A stretch of DNA of 52,733 nucleotides, from the IMG/VR virus record IMGVR_UViG_3300010400_000010, positions 1-52,733 of that record; one strand, given 5' to 3'. Below are positions 32,711 through 40,800 of this stretch, piece by piece; position 1 is the first letter of the stretch, and each line of letters begins with the position of its first letter. The translations under genes were made by a program, and so were the position numbers. The notes under the pieces were generated by a model. It was not told the DNA's origin and did no database searches. It saw nothing but the letters and a program-made list of their open reading frames with translations. This stretch comes from a virus.

Positions 32711-35154
32711 ACCTTTATCTCCTTCATCTCTTTCCAATTTTCACCAACATAAGTTTCAGAACCCATCTTGAACTTTTCACCTCTAGGATTTACAAGGTCT
32801 TTTTCAAGTTCATCTTTTATGATCTTAGCAAGTTGGTTTTCAAAACCAATATTGCATTGGGCCAATATAGAGTCGTGGTTATTTTGAAGAATATCCACTC
32901 CATTATCTTTGAATTCTTTTGAATAGCATTGTTGCTGAAGTTTTGTAAAAGCAATGTTGGTTATGGTTCCTACTGTTGACTGAGGTATAAAGGCATACCA
33001 TTCTTTGCATTGACTATCATCAAGATAGGAGGTGAAAATTCTAGGAAAGCCGAACAGGTTTTTTAACGTTCGTGTGTTTTTGACTTGGAGATAAACAGAT
33101 CGATGGAAGTCATTTTTAATCTCGGGAAACAAGCCATGATAACCTGAGAGAATTTCTGAGGCTTGTCGGTTGTCAATGACAACAGCGCCGTGAGACTTGA
33201 GAAGTAAGTTAAGACGAAATGTAGGCGGCTTAATGTCATAATTACCGCTGTGACATCCTTGTTTCGCGTAATAGTAATATCTAGACTTGGAGTCCCATTC
33301 GTCAGATGACTTGATAATGCTAGAAATTTCTTTCCAATTTGAAAGATTCGATAATGACCTAATCGGGCTGTTGAGATATTCATTGAGATTATATCCTAAT
33401 CTATCTTCCCATACTTTTCTGAATTGATGTAAAGCAAAATAAGTGTGGGGTTTGATTTTGTTGATGAAAAGTTCTCTAAATCTACCATGAGAACAAAGAT
33501 AAGAAACTATCAGGGCTTCTGCACCGGATTGATCGACTTGGACAAATACTTTACCCTTGTCGGGGATAATATACTTTCTAATTCCTTTCTCCCAGTTCTG
33601 CATGTTTGTTCCCCATTTTGAAAGCAATTTTCTTGAAGATAGGCGAAAAGAGCTTGTGCCAGTAATAATGTATGAACCTGTGACACGTCTTTTTTCAGCT
33701 TCATTTCTAGCACCTCCCCATCTTTCAAATTTAAGCTTACCTGTTTCTGTTGTAAGTCCACGGTAATTGAGGATACATCCGAGAGTTGGTAGATCATGTT
33801 TTAGTTTGAGTTGTTGTAGGGTTTTTTCAGCAGTAGGAGCAGAAGAGTCAGGGCATTTTAGACCAAGACCGATTGTTTTGTCGTAAAGGTATTTGGAGAT
33901 TTGTTGCCAACTTCCAGGATTTATCTCACGGCCCGCCATGATTTTAAGCATTCGCTTATATTGAGCTTTAAGCCGTTCGTTAAATTCTACCCGAGTTTTA
34001 AATCCTTCTTCGTTGATGTTTAATCCTTGGAGTGTGGCAAGGAGATAAGGAGTGATGGAGTCACATGCTTGGGTAACAGATCGCCCGGTTTGTAATCGCT
34101 CAATTTCTGGTTGTTGGTTGCGCCAAACTTCCGTAGTTCCAATAATGTCGTTGGCGTTATATGTATATAGTTGTTGTGTCTGAGCGTGATTGTGAGGTTC
34201 GTAAACTCCGGTGTTCTTGTGATAGGGGAGATCGGTGTAGAGGGAGATACAATGTCCCAAAGATTTTTCTGTTTCGGTATATAGACGGTGATGTGAAACC
34301 ATAGTATCCACCACACTACCTGAGTTAATATTAAATGGAATACCGTATTTGTACGCAAGAATGAAAAGATCAAAACTGCCATTATGCAGGATAGTAGTAT
34401 TGTTACGAATAGCCACCGCCATAGCGGATAGTATTTTGAAAGTTTCGTTTCCATAAAAATACGTGTTAGGTTGTAAATATGTCTGAACCATCGGCACCAC
34501 CACCACATCAGGACTTCCCACAAAATTATAACCAAAACAAGTCATCTCTAAATGTGAGTTTGTCTCAATATCCAGAACTAATTTTCCTCCTCTAGTGTTT
34601 CTAAGTTCTCCAACAACTCGCTCGATGTCAGGCCACAAAATGACTTGATAGTTTTGAAGTTTTTTAACTCCTTCTTTAGCGATTCTACACGCTTTCCGTA
34701 TATCTTGTCTGAGCCAAAACTGCCAATTCTTTCTTCGTGTTGTTGCTCCTGTTGTTTTTTCGTCACCTTTTTCATTTTCACTCTCACTTTCGGATTCTTC
34801 GTCGAAGTAGTTTTGTCTATCGATGGAGTCTTGGGGGGAGAAGCTCGCAATTGCAACTACCCCATTTTGAAGTATAAATGGACTTCCCCTTTCTGACAGT
34901 AAGCTTGACTCTGGTTTGTAGAATCTTAGAGAAGACTCCCCTAATAATAACAACGTCTTTGTACCTTGCGGTGATCCTAATTTTTTGTGTTGTTCTAGAA
35001 TTTGTATACATAGGTTATGTCTAGATATGATGATGTCTTTTCGTTGTGGATTAAACAGCGATTGATTGAAGAATTCTCCGGCCCATCCAGATATTAACTC
35101 GGTTGTGTCAAAACGAGAAGGACGATCTAGAACTACATTGAGGCCGGAGTACAC
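32707..35154 (-). CDS. Family A DNA polymerase with N-terminal UDG-like and 3'-5' exonuclease domains
   Basis: The 815-residue protein starts with GTG. Residues about 35-115 look like a uracil-DNA-glycosylase-like fold (LLLLGESSLRF, LSERGSPF, then ASFSPQDS in place of the HPS motif). Exonuclease motifs are LDIETN (D195, E197), HNGSFDLF and YNANDIIG. Polymerase motif A is QVDQSGAEA (D541). Motif B is YYYYAKQGCHSGNYD. Motif C reads NNHDSIL (H760, D761, S762), so the usual Glu after the catalytic Asp is Ser. It copies the phage genome. The SPO1-type architecture (UDG-like, exonuclease, polymerase) is known. Confidence 0.9.
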   Translation of the reverse strand: MYSGLNVVLDRPSRFDTTELISGWAGEFFNQSLFNPQRKDIIISRHNLCIQILEQHKKLGSPQGTKTLLLLGESSLRFYKPESSLLSERGSPFILQNGVVAIASFSPQDSIDRQNYFDEESESESENEKGDEKTTGATTRRKNWQFWLRQDIRKACRIAKEGVKKLQNYQVILWPDIERVVGELRNTRGGKLVLDIETNSHLEMTCFGYNFVGSPDVVVVPMVQTYLQPNTYFYGNETFKILSAMAVAIRNNTTILHNGSFDLFILAYKYGIPFNINSGSVVDTMVSHHRLYTETEKSLGHCISLYTDLPYHKNTGVYEPHNHAQTQQLYTYNANDIIGTTEVWRNQQPEIERLQTGRSVTQACDSITPYLLATLQGLNINEEGFKTRVEFNERLKAQYKRMLKIMAGREINPGSWQQISKYLYDKTIGLGLKCPDSSAPTAEKTLQQLKLKHDLPTLGCILNYRGLTTETGKLKFERWGGARNEAEKRRVTGSYIITGTSSFRLSSRKLLSKWGTNMQNWEKGIRKYIIPDKGKVFVQVDQSGAEALIVSYLCSHGRFRELFINKIKPHTYFALHQFRKVWEDRLGYNLNEYLNSPIRSLSNLSNWKEISSIIKSSDEWDSKSRYYYYAKQGCHSGNYDIKPPTFRLNLLLKSHGAVVIDNRQASEILSGYHGLFPEIKNDFHRSVYLQVKNTRTLKNLFGFPRIFTSYLDDSQCKEWYAFIPQSTVGTITNIAFTKLQQQCYSKEFKDNGVDILQNNHDSILAQCNIGFENQLAKIIKDELEKDLVNPRGEKFKMGSETYVGENWKEMKEIKV

Positions 35155-35165
35155 GGGGATATTGT

Positions 35166-35453
35166 TTAATGAAACAACGCAACACCAACAAGTAGTCCTA
35201 AAATAAAACCAATCACAAGTTGAGGGATATAGTTTTCTGTTTGTTTTTTTTCTTTATTCTCAACAATTGGTTCTGCTTCAGAAATAAAATATTTTGCATC
35301 CCATGTTGTGATGGATGACGGAATTTTGTTGATGTCTGTATAAACTTGACATACAACATCTACTGTGTTTTTTCCAAGAACTTTAACATAAAATGTTGAA
35401 AGATATGGATTAACCCAGTAGAACTTTCCAATTTCAATATCTTCGGATTTCAT
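35166..35453 (-). CDS. Small protein with C-terminal membrane anchor, 95 aa
   Basis: A soluble beta-rich N-terminal part (GKFYWVNPYLSTFYVKVLG) is followed by a charged linker and a C-terminal membrane segment (LVIGFILGLLVGVALF). It overlaps the upstream peptide gene by ATGA. Tail-anchored topology is likely. No function recognised. Confidence 0.65.
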   Translation of the reverse strand: MKSEDIEIGKFYWVNPYLSTFYVKVLGKNTVDVVCQVYTDINKIPSSITTWDAKYFISEAEPIVENKEKKQTENYIPQLVIGFILGLLVGVALFH

Positions 35454-35563
35454 AAAATGAAAAACCTAATCACCAACATCACACACAATACCGACACAAA
35501 CATACAAATCACCACACCCATTATGAGTAAGGAGATTTCGAGAATTTTTTCTAAGAGTTTCAT
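35450..35563 (-). CDS. Membrane peptide, 37 aa
   Basis: An ATG at 35563 opens a 37-residue frame ending TGA that overlaps the next start as ATGA. The product is almost entirely one hydrophobic segment (ISLLIMGVVICMFVSVLCVM) with a charged N-terminus. The coupling to a tail-anchored protein suggests a membrane pair. Confidence 0.55.
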   Translation of the reverse strand: MKLLEKILEISLLIMGVVICMFVSVLCVMLVIRFFIL

Positions 35564-35569
35564 AAAAGT

Positions 35570-35788
35570 TTAAAGAAACATCGCCAGCGGTTGTCGGATT
35601 TCTTGACCATTCAACGGATTCACAAACATCACTTCTATGTTGTTTTTATCTATGTGGAGTTTCTTTCCTTCTTTTGTGAAGCAACAATAAAATCCGGGGG
35701 TGTTTTCAGAAGGATGGATGTCGAAAATCTCAACAGGAGGAGATTGTTCGGTGACGAAGTAGTTACGGATTGTGGGTTGAGGGAACAT
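35570..35788 (-). CDS. Small unknown protein, 72 aa
   Basis: A beta-rich 72-residue protein (VEIFDIHPSENTPGFYCC, then IEVMFVNPLNGQEIRQ) with SH3-like alternation of strands. It is tightly packed between neighbours. No family recognised. Confidence 0.6.
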   Translation of the reverse strand: MFPQPTIRNYFVTEQSPPVEIFDIHPSENTPGFYCCFTKEGKKLHIDKNNIEVMFVNPLNGQEIRQPLAMFL

Positions 35789-35794
35789 AAAATC

Positions 35795-36031
35795 TTAAAG
35801 TGCATCCCAAGAGTTGAAAATATAGTTTGCTAACATGATTTTCTGACAAAGATAATCTGGTTTGCCTTCCAGATTACGACCAATAAAATCACTCAACGGA
35901 TTATCAGCATCTTCATACAACCACCTTAGATACTCACCCGGAACATCTTTTAAATGTTCTCCTTTGTGTTTTCCAAACGGCATCAAATCTTCGTCGGTGA
36001 AAGCTGGTTGTTTTTTATCTTTTGTGAACAT
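35795..36031 (-). CDS. DUF3820-like protein, 78 aa
   Basis: The conserved core DLMPFGKHKGEHLKDVPGEY followed by LRWLY matches the DUF3820 pattern (PFGKHKG, then P-x-x-Y-L-x-W-L). The domain is frequently found next to or fused with exonuclease and recombination proteins in phages. It starts after an AT-rich leader without Shine-Dalgarno (TTTTTAATTTTTATG). Confidence 0.8.
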   Translation of the reverse strand: MFTKDKKQPAFTDEDLMPFGKHKGEHLKDVPGEYLRWLYEDADNPLSDFIGRNLEGKPDYLCQKIMLANYIFNSWDAL

Positions 36032-36140
36032 AAAAATTAAAAAGTTGTGGTCTAGTTTATCTTTAAATAAGTAAAAACCCAGACCAATAAAAACTTTTTC
36101 TCACTCTACACTATGCACCGTCATGTAGAACAAGAAGAAC

Positions 36141-36689
36141 TCAATACGGCATCACCACATCATCAAGCCTCGATCCTCCACTGATGTTGCTGATCCTGTA
36201 ACTCAACCGATTCATCGGCTTTCCATCATCATCCAACAACGGTTGATCAATAGTGCCTTCCTGCATCTCAACCTGAACTTCTGTTGAGATCAAACATTTC
36301 ACGGCTTTTCCCTTGTATTGATTGATGTTGGGATTATCAGCATTGAATGTTGGAGGAAGGTCCATTGCTTTGTGGATTTCCTTAATGTTTGCTGCTGAGT
36401 ATTTGTTGTTTAGAACCAAGTAGGTTTTGATTTTGTTTCCACCAACTTGAGCTTTCACTAACGGCCCCCCTAACGCTGGTTTTCCATCCACAATTTCAGG
36501 AGCCTCCACAATTTCAGGCTTCACAATCTCATAAGTGAATGTGAGCATTGGATTGCCTTTTTTGTTTTGTGCTTCCCACTTGACATCAATACAACGAACA
36601 ACACCAGAGCGTTTGGTGATGTAAACTGGTTTTGTTTCAGGGACTTCGTCGAGGTTAATATTGCCGGTGAGGTTTTGGTTTTCGTTCAT
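36141..36689 (-). CDS. DUF669-like single-strand DNA-binding protein candidate
   Basis: From ATG 36689 the product has 182 residues. An upstream in-frame ATG at 36746 would translate a pure A/C-rich leader (KQQKQKQNKKH) and overlap the upstream gene. The core (RSGVVRCIDVKWEAQNKKGN, PMLTFTYEIVKPE) and the ending RLSYRISNISGG fit OB-fold-like DUF669 proteins, which act as SSBs with Sak4-type recombinases. The neighbour two genes upstream is a Sak4-like ATPase. The A/C-rich leader resembles those of other strongly expressed genes here. Confidence 0.6.
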   Translation of the reverse strand: MNENQNLTGNINLDEVPETKPVYITKRSGVVRCIDVKWEAQNKKGNPMLTFTYEIVKPEIVEAPEIVDGKPALGGPLVKAQVGGNKIKTYLVLNNKYSAANIKEIHKAMDLPPTFNADNPNINQYKGKAVKCLISTEVQVEMQEGTIDQPLLDDDGKPMNRLSYRISNISGGSRLDDVVMPY

Positions 36690-36735
36690 GTGTTTTTTGT
36701 TTTGTTTTTGTTTTTGTTGTTTGATAGATACGTTA

Positions 36736-36990
36736 TCAGCGTTCAACCTTTTTAGTGGTTAAATTATTTAAAGGTTCAGTTTCCCAGTTGAATTGGCAGC
36801 AAGTACAATGATGCATTATACAATCTTTTTTGACTTTTGCTTCCATAAATTTTATACTAATGAACTCATTGATTCTTTCTTTGTGGCGATCAGAAAAACT
36901 AAGGTCTATATCTTCATCCTTTACTTTGAAATTTCTACAGATCGCAGTATTTCCACATTTTGGACAAGGAAATTGAAATGGCTTTTTCAT
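36736..36990 (-). CDS. Zinc-ribbon protein, 84 aa
   Basis: The N-terminal CPKCGN and C-terminal HHCTCCQF clusters form a zinc ribbon with a charged helical insert (DRHKERINEFISIKFME). It overlaps the Sak4-like gene by ATGA. Its use could be DNA or RNA binding in recombination or transcription. Not otherwise recognised. Confidence 0.7.
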   Translation of the reverse strand: MKKPFQFPCPKCGNTAICRNFKVKDEDIDLSFSDRHKERINEFISIKFMEAKVKKDCIMHHCTCCQFNWETEPLNNLTTKKVER

Positions 36991-37661
36991 GATTTCTTAT
37001 AATAATTCAACGCTTCATCAATCACAAATTTGAGATCATTCTGGATCAACTTCTCCTTAAACATCTCCATCGGCGTCTTTGCACTACAAACTCCATCAGT
37101 GTTGGTACGAAAATGATATGAGATTTCCCCACTTTTTGGGTCTTTCTTCACTTCCGTAAACAACACCATCAACATTTCTTTCTCTATCTTTCCTTCGTGT
37201 TCTTTTCCCGGACAATAAATCCTTCTTGCTGCTGTTTCGGCGCCGTCGGCTTGAGGGATTTTTACAATCTCATCTATTGCAGTAAGACACACTACACAGT
37301 TGGGATTTTTCAAACCATCTAAAAATCTCCTGATTGTTGCGTTGAAATAGTTGTAGATGTCGTAACCTTTGAAAGATTGTTTTGCAAACTGCATCACGTA
37401 TTCGGTGTATTTTGTAAAACTATCTATCACTAACAATTCGGTTTTATCTTCAACTGCTTTTGCTAAACATTCTTTCACAACCTTGTCTGTTGCTGCCATG
37501 TTGTCGCATGTGAAGATTGGGAATTTTTCAAATCCTCGAAATGGGAAACCTTTACCTTCAAGATCAATGAGTTTGGTTGTGGTTGGATTGAGATTTCTTA
37601 GAGATGTGGATTTGCCTGAACCTGAAGGACCGACAATTGAGAGGAGTGCTTTATTGGACAT
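36987..37661 (-). CDS. Sak4-like RecA-fold ATPase (AAA_24 type)
   Basis: The 224-residue protein has Walker A GPSGSGKST at residues 11-19, an early acidic LIDLEGKG, Walker B ELLVIDSFTKY and a late NTDGVCSAKTP segment, all typical of the Sak4 group of phage single-strand annealing/RecA-like proteins. Its partner is the DUF669-like SSB candidate. Together with the Cas4-like nuclease this is a phage recombination set. Confidence 0.8.
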   Translation of the reverse strand: MSNKALLSIVGPSGSGKSTSLRNLNPTTTKLIDLEGKGFPFRGFEKFPIFTCDNMAATDKVVKECLAKAVEDKTELLVIDSFTKYTEYVMQFAKQSFKGYDIYNYFNATIRRFLDGLKNPNCVVCLTAIDEIVKIPQADGAETAARRIYCPGKEHEGKIEKEMLMVLFTEVKKDPKSGEISYHFRTNTDGVCSAKTPMEMFKEKLIQNDLKFVIDEALNYYKKS

Positions 37662-37688
37662 GATGATTGGGGTTGTTGTGTGTTTTAG

Positions 37689-37865
37689 TTATAGTTCAAA
37701 ATACGATTCAAGTTTCTTTATTCCGCCGTTTTGCAAATCGGGCCGTTCTTCTTTTACTTCAATATACTCTACTCCAACATCAAATCCTTCCCAAGTTTTG
37801 CATTCAAGATCACCAAATGCTTCGATGTGTTCTTGCAGGTCTTTGATTAGTTCGGATGCTTTCAT
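37689..37865 (-). CDS. Small phage protein, 58 aa
   Basis: ATG at 37865 opens MKASELIKDLQEHIEAFGDL, a start seen in many small phage proteins, followed by a strand with VGVEYIEVKEE. It ends TAA at 37689. The start overlaps the TGA of an even smaller frame (ATGA), so the gene is probably read from the same mRNA. Confidence 0.6.
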   Translation of the reverse strand: MKASELIKDLQEHIEAFGDLECKTWEGFDVGVEYIEVKEERPDLQNGGIKKLESYFEL

Positions 37866-37936
37866 TCTATTATATCTATGGTTGCTCCAAAAAATTCTTC
37901 TGGAAGATTATCAAAGTCGATGGTGTCAAAGTTCAT
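37862..37936 (-). CDS. Micro-ORF, 24 aa
   Basis: ATG 37936 to TGA 37862 encodes an acidic 24-residue peptide (MNFDTIDFDNLPEEFF). It overlaps the upstream gene by 11 bases and the downstream gene by ATGA. It may be only a coupling element rather than a functional protein. Confidence 0.4.
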   Translation of the reverse strand: MNFDTIDFDNLPEEFFGATIDIIE

Positions 37937-38384
37937 TTTGTTTTGGAAGATCATCTAATTCTTTTTGCAACTTTCCTTCCTCAATCAGTTGTTTTGTCTC
38001 AATCAAACACATCAAGTTCCAAACCGCAGCAACATCATGAGGCTCGTTTGTTAAACCTTGTAGGTGTTGGAAAGTATGACGGAGGGCCGAATCCAAATAT
38101 CTACTCAATGGCATTCCTTTTTCCCAATTTCTTTCTCCATACATTTTAGCACCGATTTCAAAATGTTTTGCGAGTTCTTTCAAAGCACGAGGTGGAAGCA
38201 AATCAAATCGGCCCTTATCTTTTCTTGAGTCTCGTTGAGAACCAGTGGAGAATTGTTCCTTGGTTTGTTCGACAAGTGGTGCTCCTTTTAAAAATTCTTC
38301 TCTTACTTCACTACAACCTTTTGAGCAACATCCATCTCCGTATACAATATAGCCAATTTCTTGAAAACAATTTTTGCAGAGCAT
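37926..38384 (-). CDS. dATP/dGTP diphosphohydrolase-like (DUF5664) protein with N-terminal Cys cluster
   Basis: The N-terminus has a zinc-finger-like cluster (CKNCFQEIGYI, then CCSKGC). From about residue 45 the pattern RKDKGRFDLLPPRALKELAK, MYGERNWEKGMPLSRYLDSA, ALRHTFQHLQG and DVAAVWNLMCLIET matches the DUF5664 family, named for dATP/dGTP diphosphohydrolase in 2-aminoadenine phages. It would hydrolyse purine dNTPs in the pool. No PurZ or DatZ is seen here, so base replacement is not indicated. The family is also present in ordinary phages. Confidence 0.7.
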   Translation of the reverse strand: MLCKNCFQEIGYIVYGDGCCSKGCSEVREEFLKGAPLVEQTKEQFSTGSQRDSRKDKGRFDLLPPRALKELAKHFEIGAKMYGERNWEKGMPLSRYLDSALRHTFQHLQGLTNEPHDVAAVWNLMCLIETKQLIEEGKLQKELDDLPKQNEL

Positions 38385-38399
38385 AATTTTTATTAGTTT

Positions 38400-39356
38400 T
38401 TATTCGTGAAATTTTGTTGGATCATACGTGACTTTTTTAAACTCACTTTCCAATAAACTCTCCTGATCTTCTTTTGAATCCATGCTACATATTCTGTGAA
38501 ACTCACATTGTCCAAACTTGGTGTCACAAGCTGTGAAGTTGTAGGGAAAACTTGTGAATGTCTCACCTTTAAGATATAACCTCAGGTTGTTTAAAAGATT
38601 CATCAGCGTTGTGTCCAAATGAACTTCAAATCTCCTGATCATTTCATCAGAAAAAACTATCACATCTGAGCGTTTGAAAATGGGTTTGGCGGTTTTGTTG
38701 ATAAAGATGCCGTTGATCATACAACCTACAGAGGATTTATTTTCTGGAAACAACAACTTATAAACATAGTTATACAACATTAGTTGTGGAGAGAGATAAT
38801 AGGAGTTGAGATAGTTGTCAACTTGGGTTAAGCTTGTGGTTTTGTGGTCCACAAGGAGGGTGTAACCTGTTAGGTTATCCAATGCTATCATGTCGATTGT
38901 TCCAGTCAACAACACTTCAAACAAATCATCTTGATAGTAAGGGATTGCGAAGGTTTTTTCTAAGATTGGTTTTCCTTCATTGTCTTTAACAGCAACCAGT
39001 CTTTCTTTTCCTTCTCCATATTGTTGCCAATACTTAACAACCGTTGTAACTAGATTTGCTGGTGTTCTCCAATCGGTTTCAGGGATGAAAATTTCTGGAC
39101 TACAATAATGATCAGTGGCAAGTTTGATCATGTTGTCAAGATTTCCTGTAGTGTAGAACTCGACCATGGATTTGTGGAAAGCCGTGCCGTATTCCATTTT
39201 GAATTCTTTTGTACTAGATCGAAGACCTCGGATGAGTTTGTAAAACAACTTTCTAGAACAAGAGCTTTCTTTGTAAATGGACGCGTCGAACATGATGATA
39301 TAACGGCCTGTTTGTGGATCATGTTGGAGAGCGAGTTCAGGATGAAGGTTAGACAT
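38400..39356 (-). CDS. Cas4/RecB-like PD-(D/E)XK nuclease
   Basis: From ATG 39356 (MSNLHPELALQ) the protein has 318 residues. It has CSRKLFYKLIRGLR and GTAFHKSMVEFY near the N-terminus, the nuclease core LTGTIDMIALD and LLVDHKTTS (Asp, then Asp-X-Lys), and a later SYYLSPQLMLYNYVY. Cys residues at the C-terminus (CDTKFGQCEFHRIC) with an N-terminal Cys could hold an iron-sulfur cluster as in Cas4/AddB. A 5'-3' resection nuclease for recombination is the likely role. Confidence 0.78.
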   Translation of the reverse strand: MSNLHPELALQHDPQTGRYIIMFDASIYKESSCSRKLFYKLIRGLRSSTKEFKMEYGTAFHKSMVEFYTTGNLDNMIKLATDHYCSPEIFIPETDWRTPANLVTTVVKYWQQYGEGKERLVAVKDNEGKPILEKTFAIPYYQDDLFEVLLTGTIDMIALDNLTGYTLLVDHKTTSLTQVDNYLNSYYLSPQLMLYNYVYKLLFPENKSSVGCMINGIFINKTAKPIFKRSDVIVFSDEMIRRFEVHLDTTLMNLLNNLRLYLKGETFTSFPYNFTACDTKFGQCEFHRICSMDSKEDQESLLESEFKKVTYDPTKFHE

Positions 39357-39361
39357 AAAAA

Positions 39362-39658
39362 TTAAAGTAATCCCATCTCTTGTTTGATCCATCTTGGCCA
39401 AACCTTAGAATTTTTTGACACTTTTATTGTGTCTAATTCATACCACCAAATATTCATATTTTCTAACAAAACTCCAAGTTTATCTGGAGGACATTTATAT
39501 GATATACAAGCAAGTCCAAAGCCATCGTATCTTGGATGGCTTACTTTTACAACAGTTGTTTTGAAAAAGAATGTTTTGTTTTTGAAGTCTATAAGATCAG
39601 CACAAGCTTTTCTGTATGATTCTAGAGACGAAAGAACTTTCGGGGTAGGTTTGGACAT
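39362..39658 (-). CDS. Unknown 98-aa protein
   Basis: Basic, beta-rich protein with aromatic residues (TFFFKTTVVKVSHPRYDG; NIWWYELDTIKV). It is tightly packed before the nuclease gene (5 bases). No family recognised. Confidence 0.6.
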   Translation of the reverse strand: MSKPTPKVLSSLESYRKACADLIDFKNKTFFFKTTVVKVSHPRYDGFGLACISYKCPPDKLGVLLENMNIWWYELDTIKVSKNSKVWPRWIKQEMGLL

Positions 39659-39683
39659 AAAAAAAGAGAGAGAAGAATGGAGG

Positions 39684-39884
39684 TTAACCTTCTAATGCTG
39701 GTTTTGGACGTTGATCAAATTGTTTTAACCTATCCAAAGCACAACCAAAACACATGTCAGGAACAAGTAATATTGAACTGTCACCTTCAGTAATCAATTT
39801 AATAACTCCTCCTCTTATAGGAGCACAAGGCCACTCTCTTGTTGTTATTTCTTGATCACAAATGTCACAAAATGTTTTAGTCAT
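39684..39884 (-). CDS. Small zinc-binding protein, 66 aa
   Basis: Cys pairs FCDICDQ and MCFGCALD could form one zinc site around a short beta insert. It resembles small phage zinc fingers of unknown role. It starts 3 bases after the upstream stop. Confidence 0.6.
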   Translation of the reverse strand: MTKTFCDICDQEITTREWPCAPIRGGVIKLITEGDSSILLVPDMCFGCALDRLKQFDQRPKPALEG

Positions 39885-39887
39885 AGG

Positions 39888-40190
39888 CTATTTTATTCCA
39901 GGTGGAAGGTTTTTGATGTCGTCTAAATTAAAAACTGCTCCATGTTGCATTGCCATTTGTTGAGCGCGTTCAAGCAAGCTCAAAGTTTTGTTTTCTTTTT
40001 TAACTTTGATTTTCTCGGATTTTTCTTCGGCCTTTTTCTTAACTGCGTCTGGATCAACAAGAATTTGAGGACGGGTTAAGGAGAGATAGGGCCGAAAGTA
40101 TTCTTCGAGTTGAAGATCAGATAGGGTTTCAATTTCTAGCAGGTCTTGTTCTGAGAGTTTGTCAGTAGATAATAAGGTTTCGATGGTCAC
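39888..40190 (-). CDS. Unknown helical charged protein, 100 aa
   Basis: It starts with GTG overlapping the stop of a membrane peptide (GTGA). The protein is helical with an acidic first half (LLEIETLSDLQLEEYF), a Lys/Glu-rich centre and the end NLDDIKNLPPGIK. No family recognised. Confidence 0.6.
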   Translation of the reverse strand: MTIETLLSTDKLSEQDLLEIETLSDLQLEEYFRPYLSLTRPQILVDPDAVKKKAEEKSEKIKVKKENKTLSLLERAQQMAMQHGAVFNLDDIKNLPPGIK

Positions 40191-40306
40191 AAAATGCTTT
40201 TGTTGTTAAAGAAAAATTCCTGAACTACTTTAATAACTACTGCAATAATCAAACATGTTAAAGCACCCAACAAAATTAGAAGAAGAATGTTAAAAATCTT
40301 TTCCAT
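40187..40306 (-). CDS. Membrane peptide, 39 aa
   Basis: ATG at 40306 is preceded by AGGAGA, a Shine-Dalgarno-like sequence. The product has a single membrane segment (ILLLILLGALTCLIIAVVIK) and a polar C-terminus. Its stop overlaps the next gene's GTG. Function unknown. Confidence 0.6.
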   Translation of the reverse strand: MEKIFNILLLILLGALTCLIIAVVIKVVQEFFFNNKSIL

Positions 40307-40314
40307 AACATCTC

Positions 40315-40539
40315 CTAGTTATTACTTGGTGGATATTGTTTACTAAATCTTGATTTCTTTTTCTCAAGCTTAGCGTTCCTTATCTGTTGGTTCTGGCTCT
40401 CTCTATACAACGCTTCCACCATGAACTTTGCTGCAAAACACGCACTAGTAGGGATGGTTCCTTGTGGAAGTACATTGGGTTCCATTCGACAATCGTAGGA
40501 GCCGTCTGGAAGATCAGTGACAGTGATGGTGATGGTCAT
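40315..40539 (-). CDS. Small unknown protein, 74 aa
   Basis: N-terminal beta strand (TITITVTDLPDGSYDCR), middle helix (FAAKFMVEALYRESQ), basic Lys-rich C-terminus (LEKKKSRFSKQ). It shares general layout with the next gene upstream. No family recognised. Confidence 0.55.
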   Translation of the reverse strand: MTITITVTDLPDGSYDCRMEPNVLPQGTIPTSACFAAKFMVEALYRESQNQQIRNAKLEKKKSRFSKQYPPSNN

Positions 40540-40545
40540 AGGAGG

Positions 40546-40770
40546 TTAGTTGTTATCTTGCAGACGAGGAAGATTCCATCCTTGAGTTTCTTTCTTCAAT
40601 CTCTCAATGGTTTGTTCCAAAATCTCAATAGCAGTTTGTGGAGTAACATTAAACCCTGTTGTTGCCACCATGCCGTTGTGTTCAAAAACCAAGATACAAG
40701 CTTTAGTTTGTTCCACACATTCTTTGATTCTTTCTTTTGACTCTTTGATGGGTTGGTATTTAGCGTTCAT
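40546..40770 (-). CDS. Small unknown protein, 74 aa
   Basis: A helical N-terminus (ESKERIKECVEQTKACILVF) leads to a strand-turn (EHNGMVATTGFNV) and a helix (TAIEILEQTIERLKKET). The order strand, turn, helix resembles small phage proteins of unknown function. The leader is A/T-rich without Shine-Dalgarno. Confidence 0.6.
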   Translation of the reverse strand: MNAKYQPIKESKERIKECVEQTKACILVFEHNGMVATTGFNVTPQTAIEILEQTIERLKKETQGWNLPRLQDNN

Positions 40771-40800
40771 TTATTTTTTTTGTTTTGTTTTTTAAATTCT

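Noticed and set aside
37926-38384. Evidence for a 2-aminoadenine (Z) genome
   Set aside because: Only the DUF5664-like gene is present. PurZ and DatZ are not seen, and the polymerase is not clearly of the DpoZ type.
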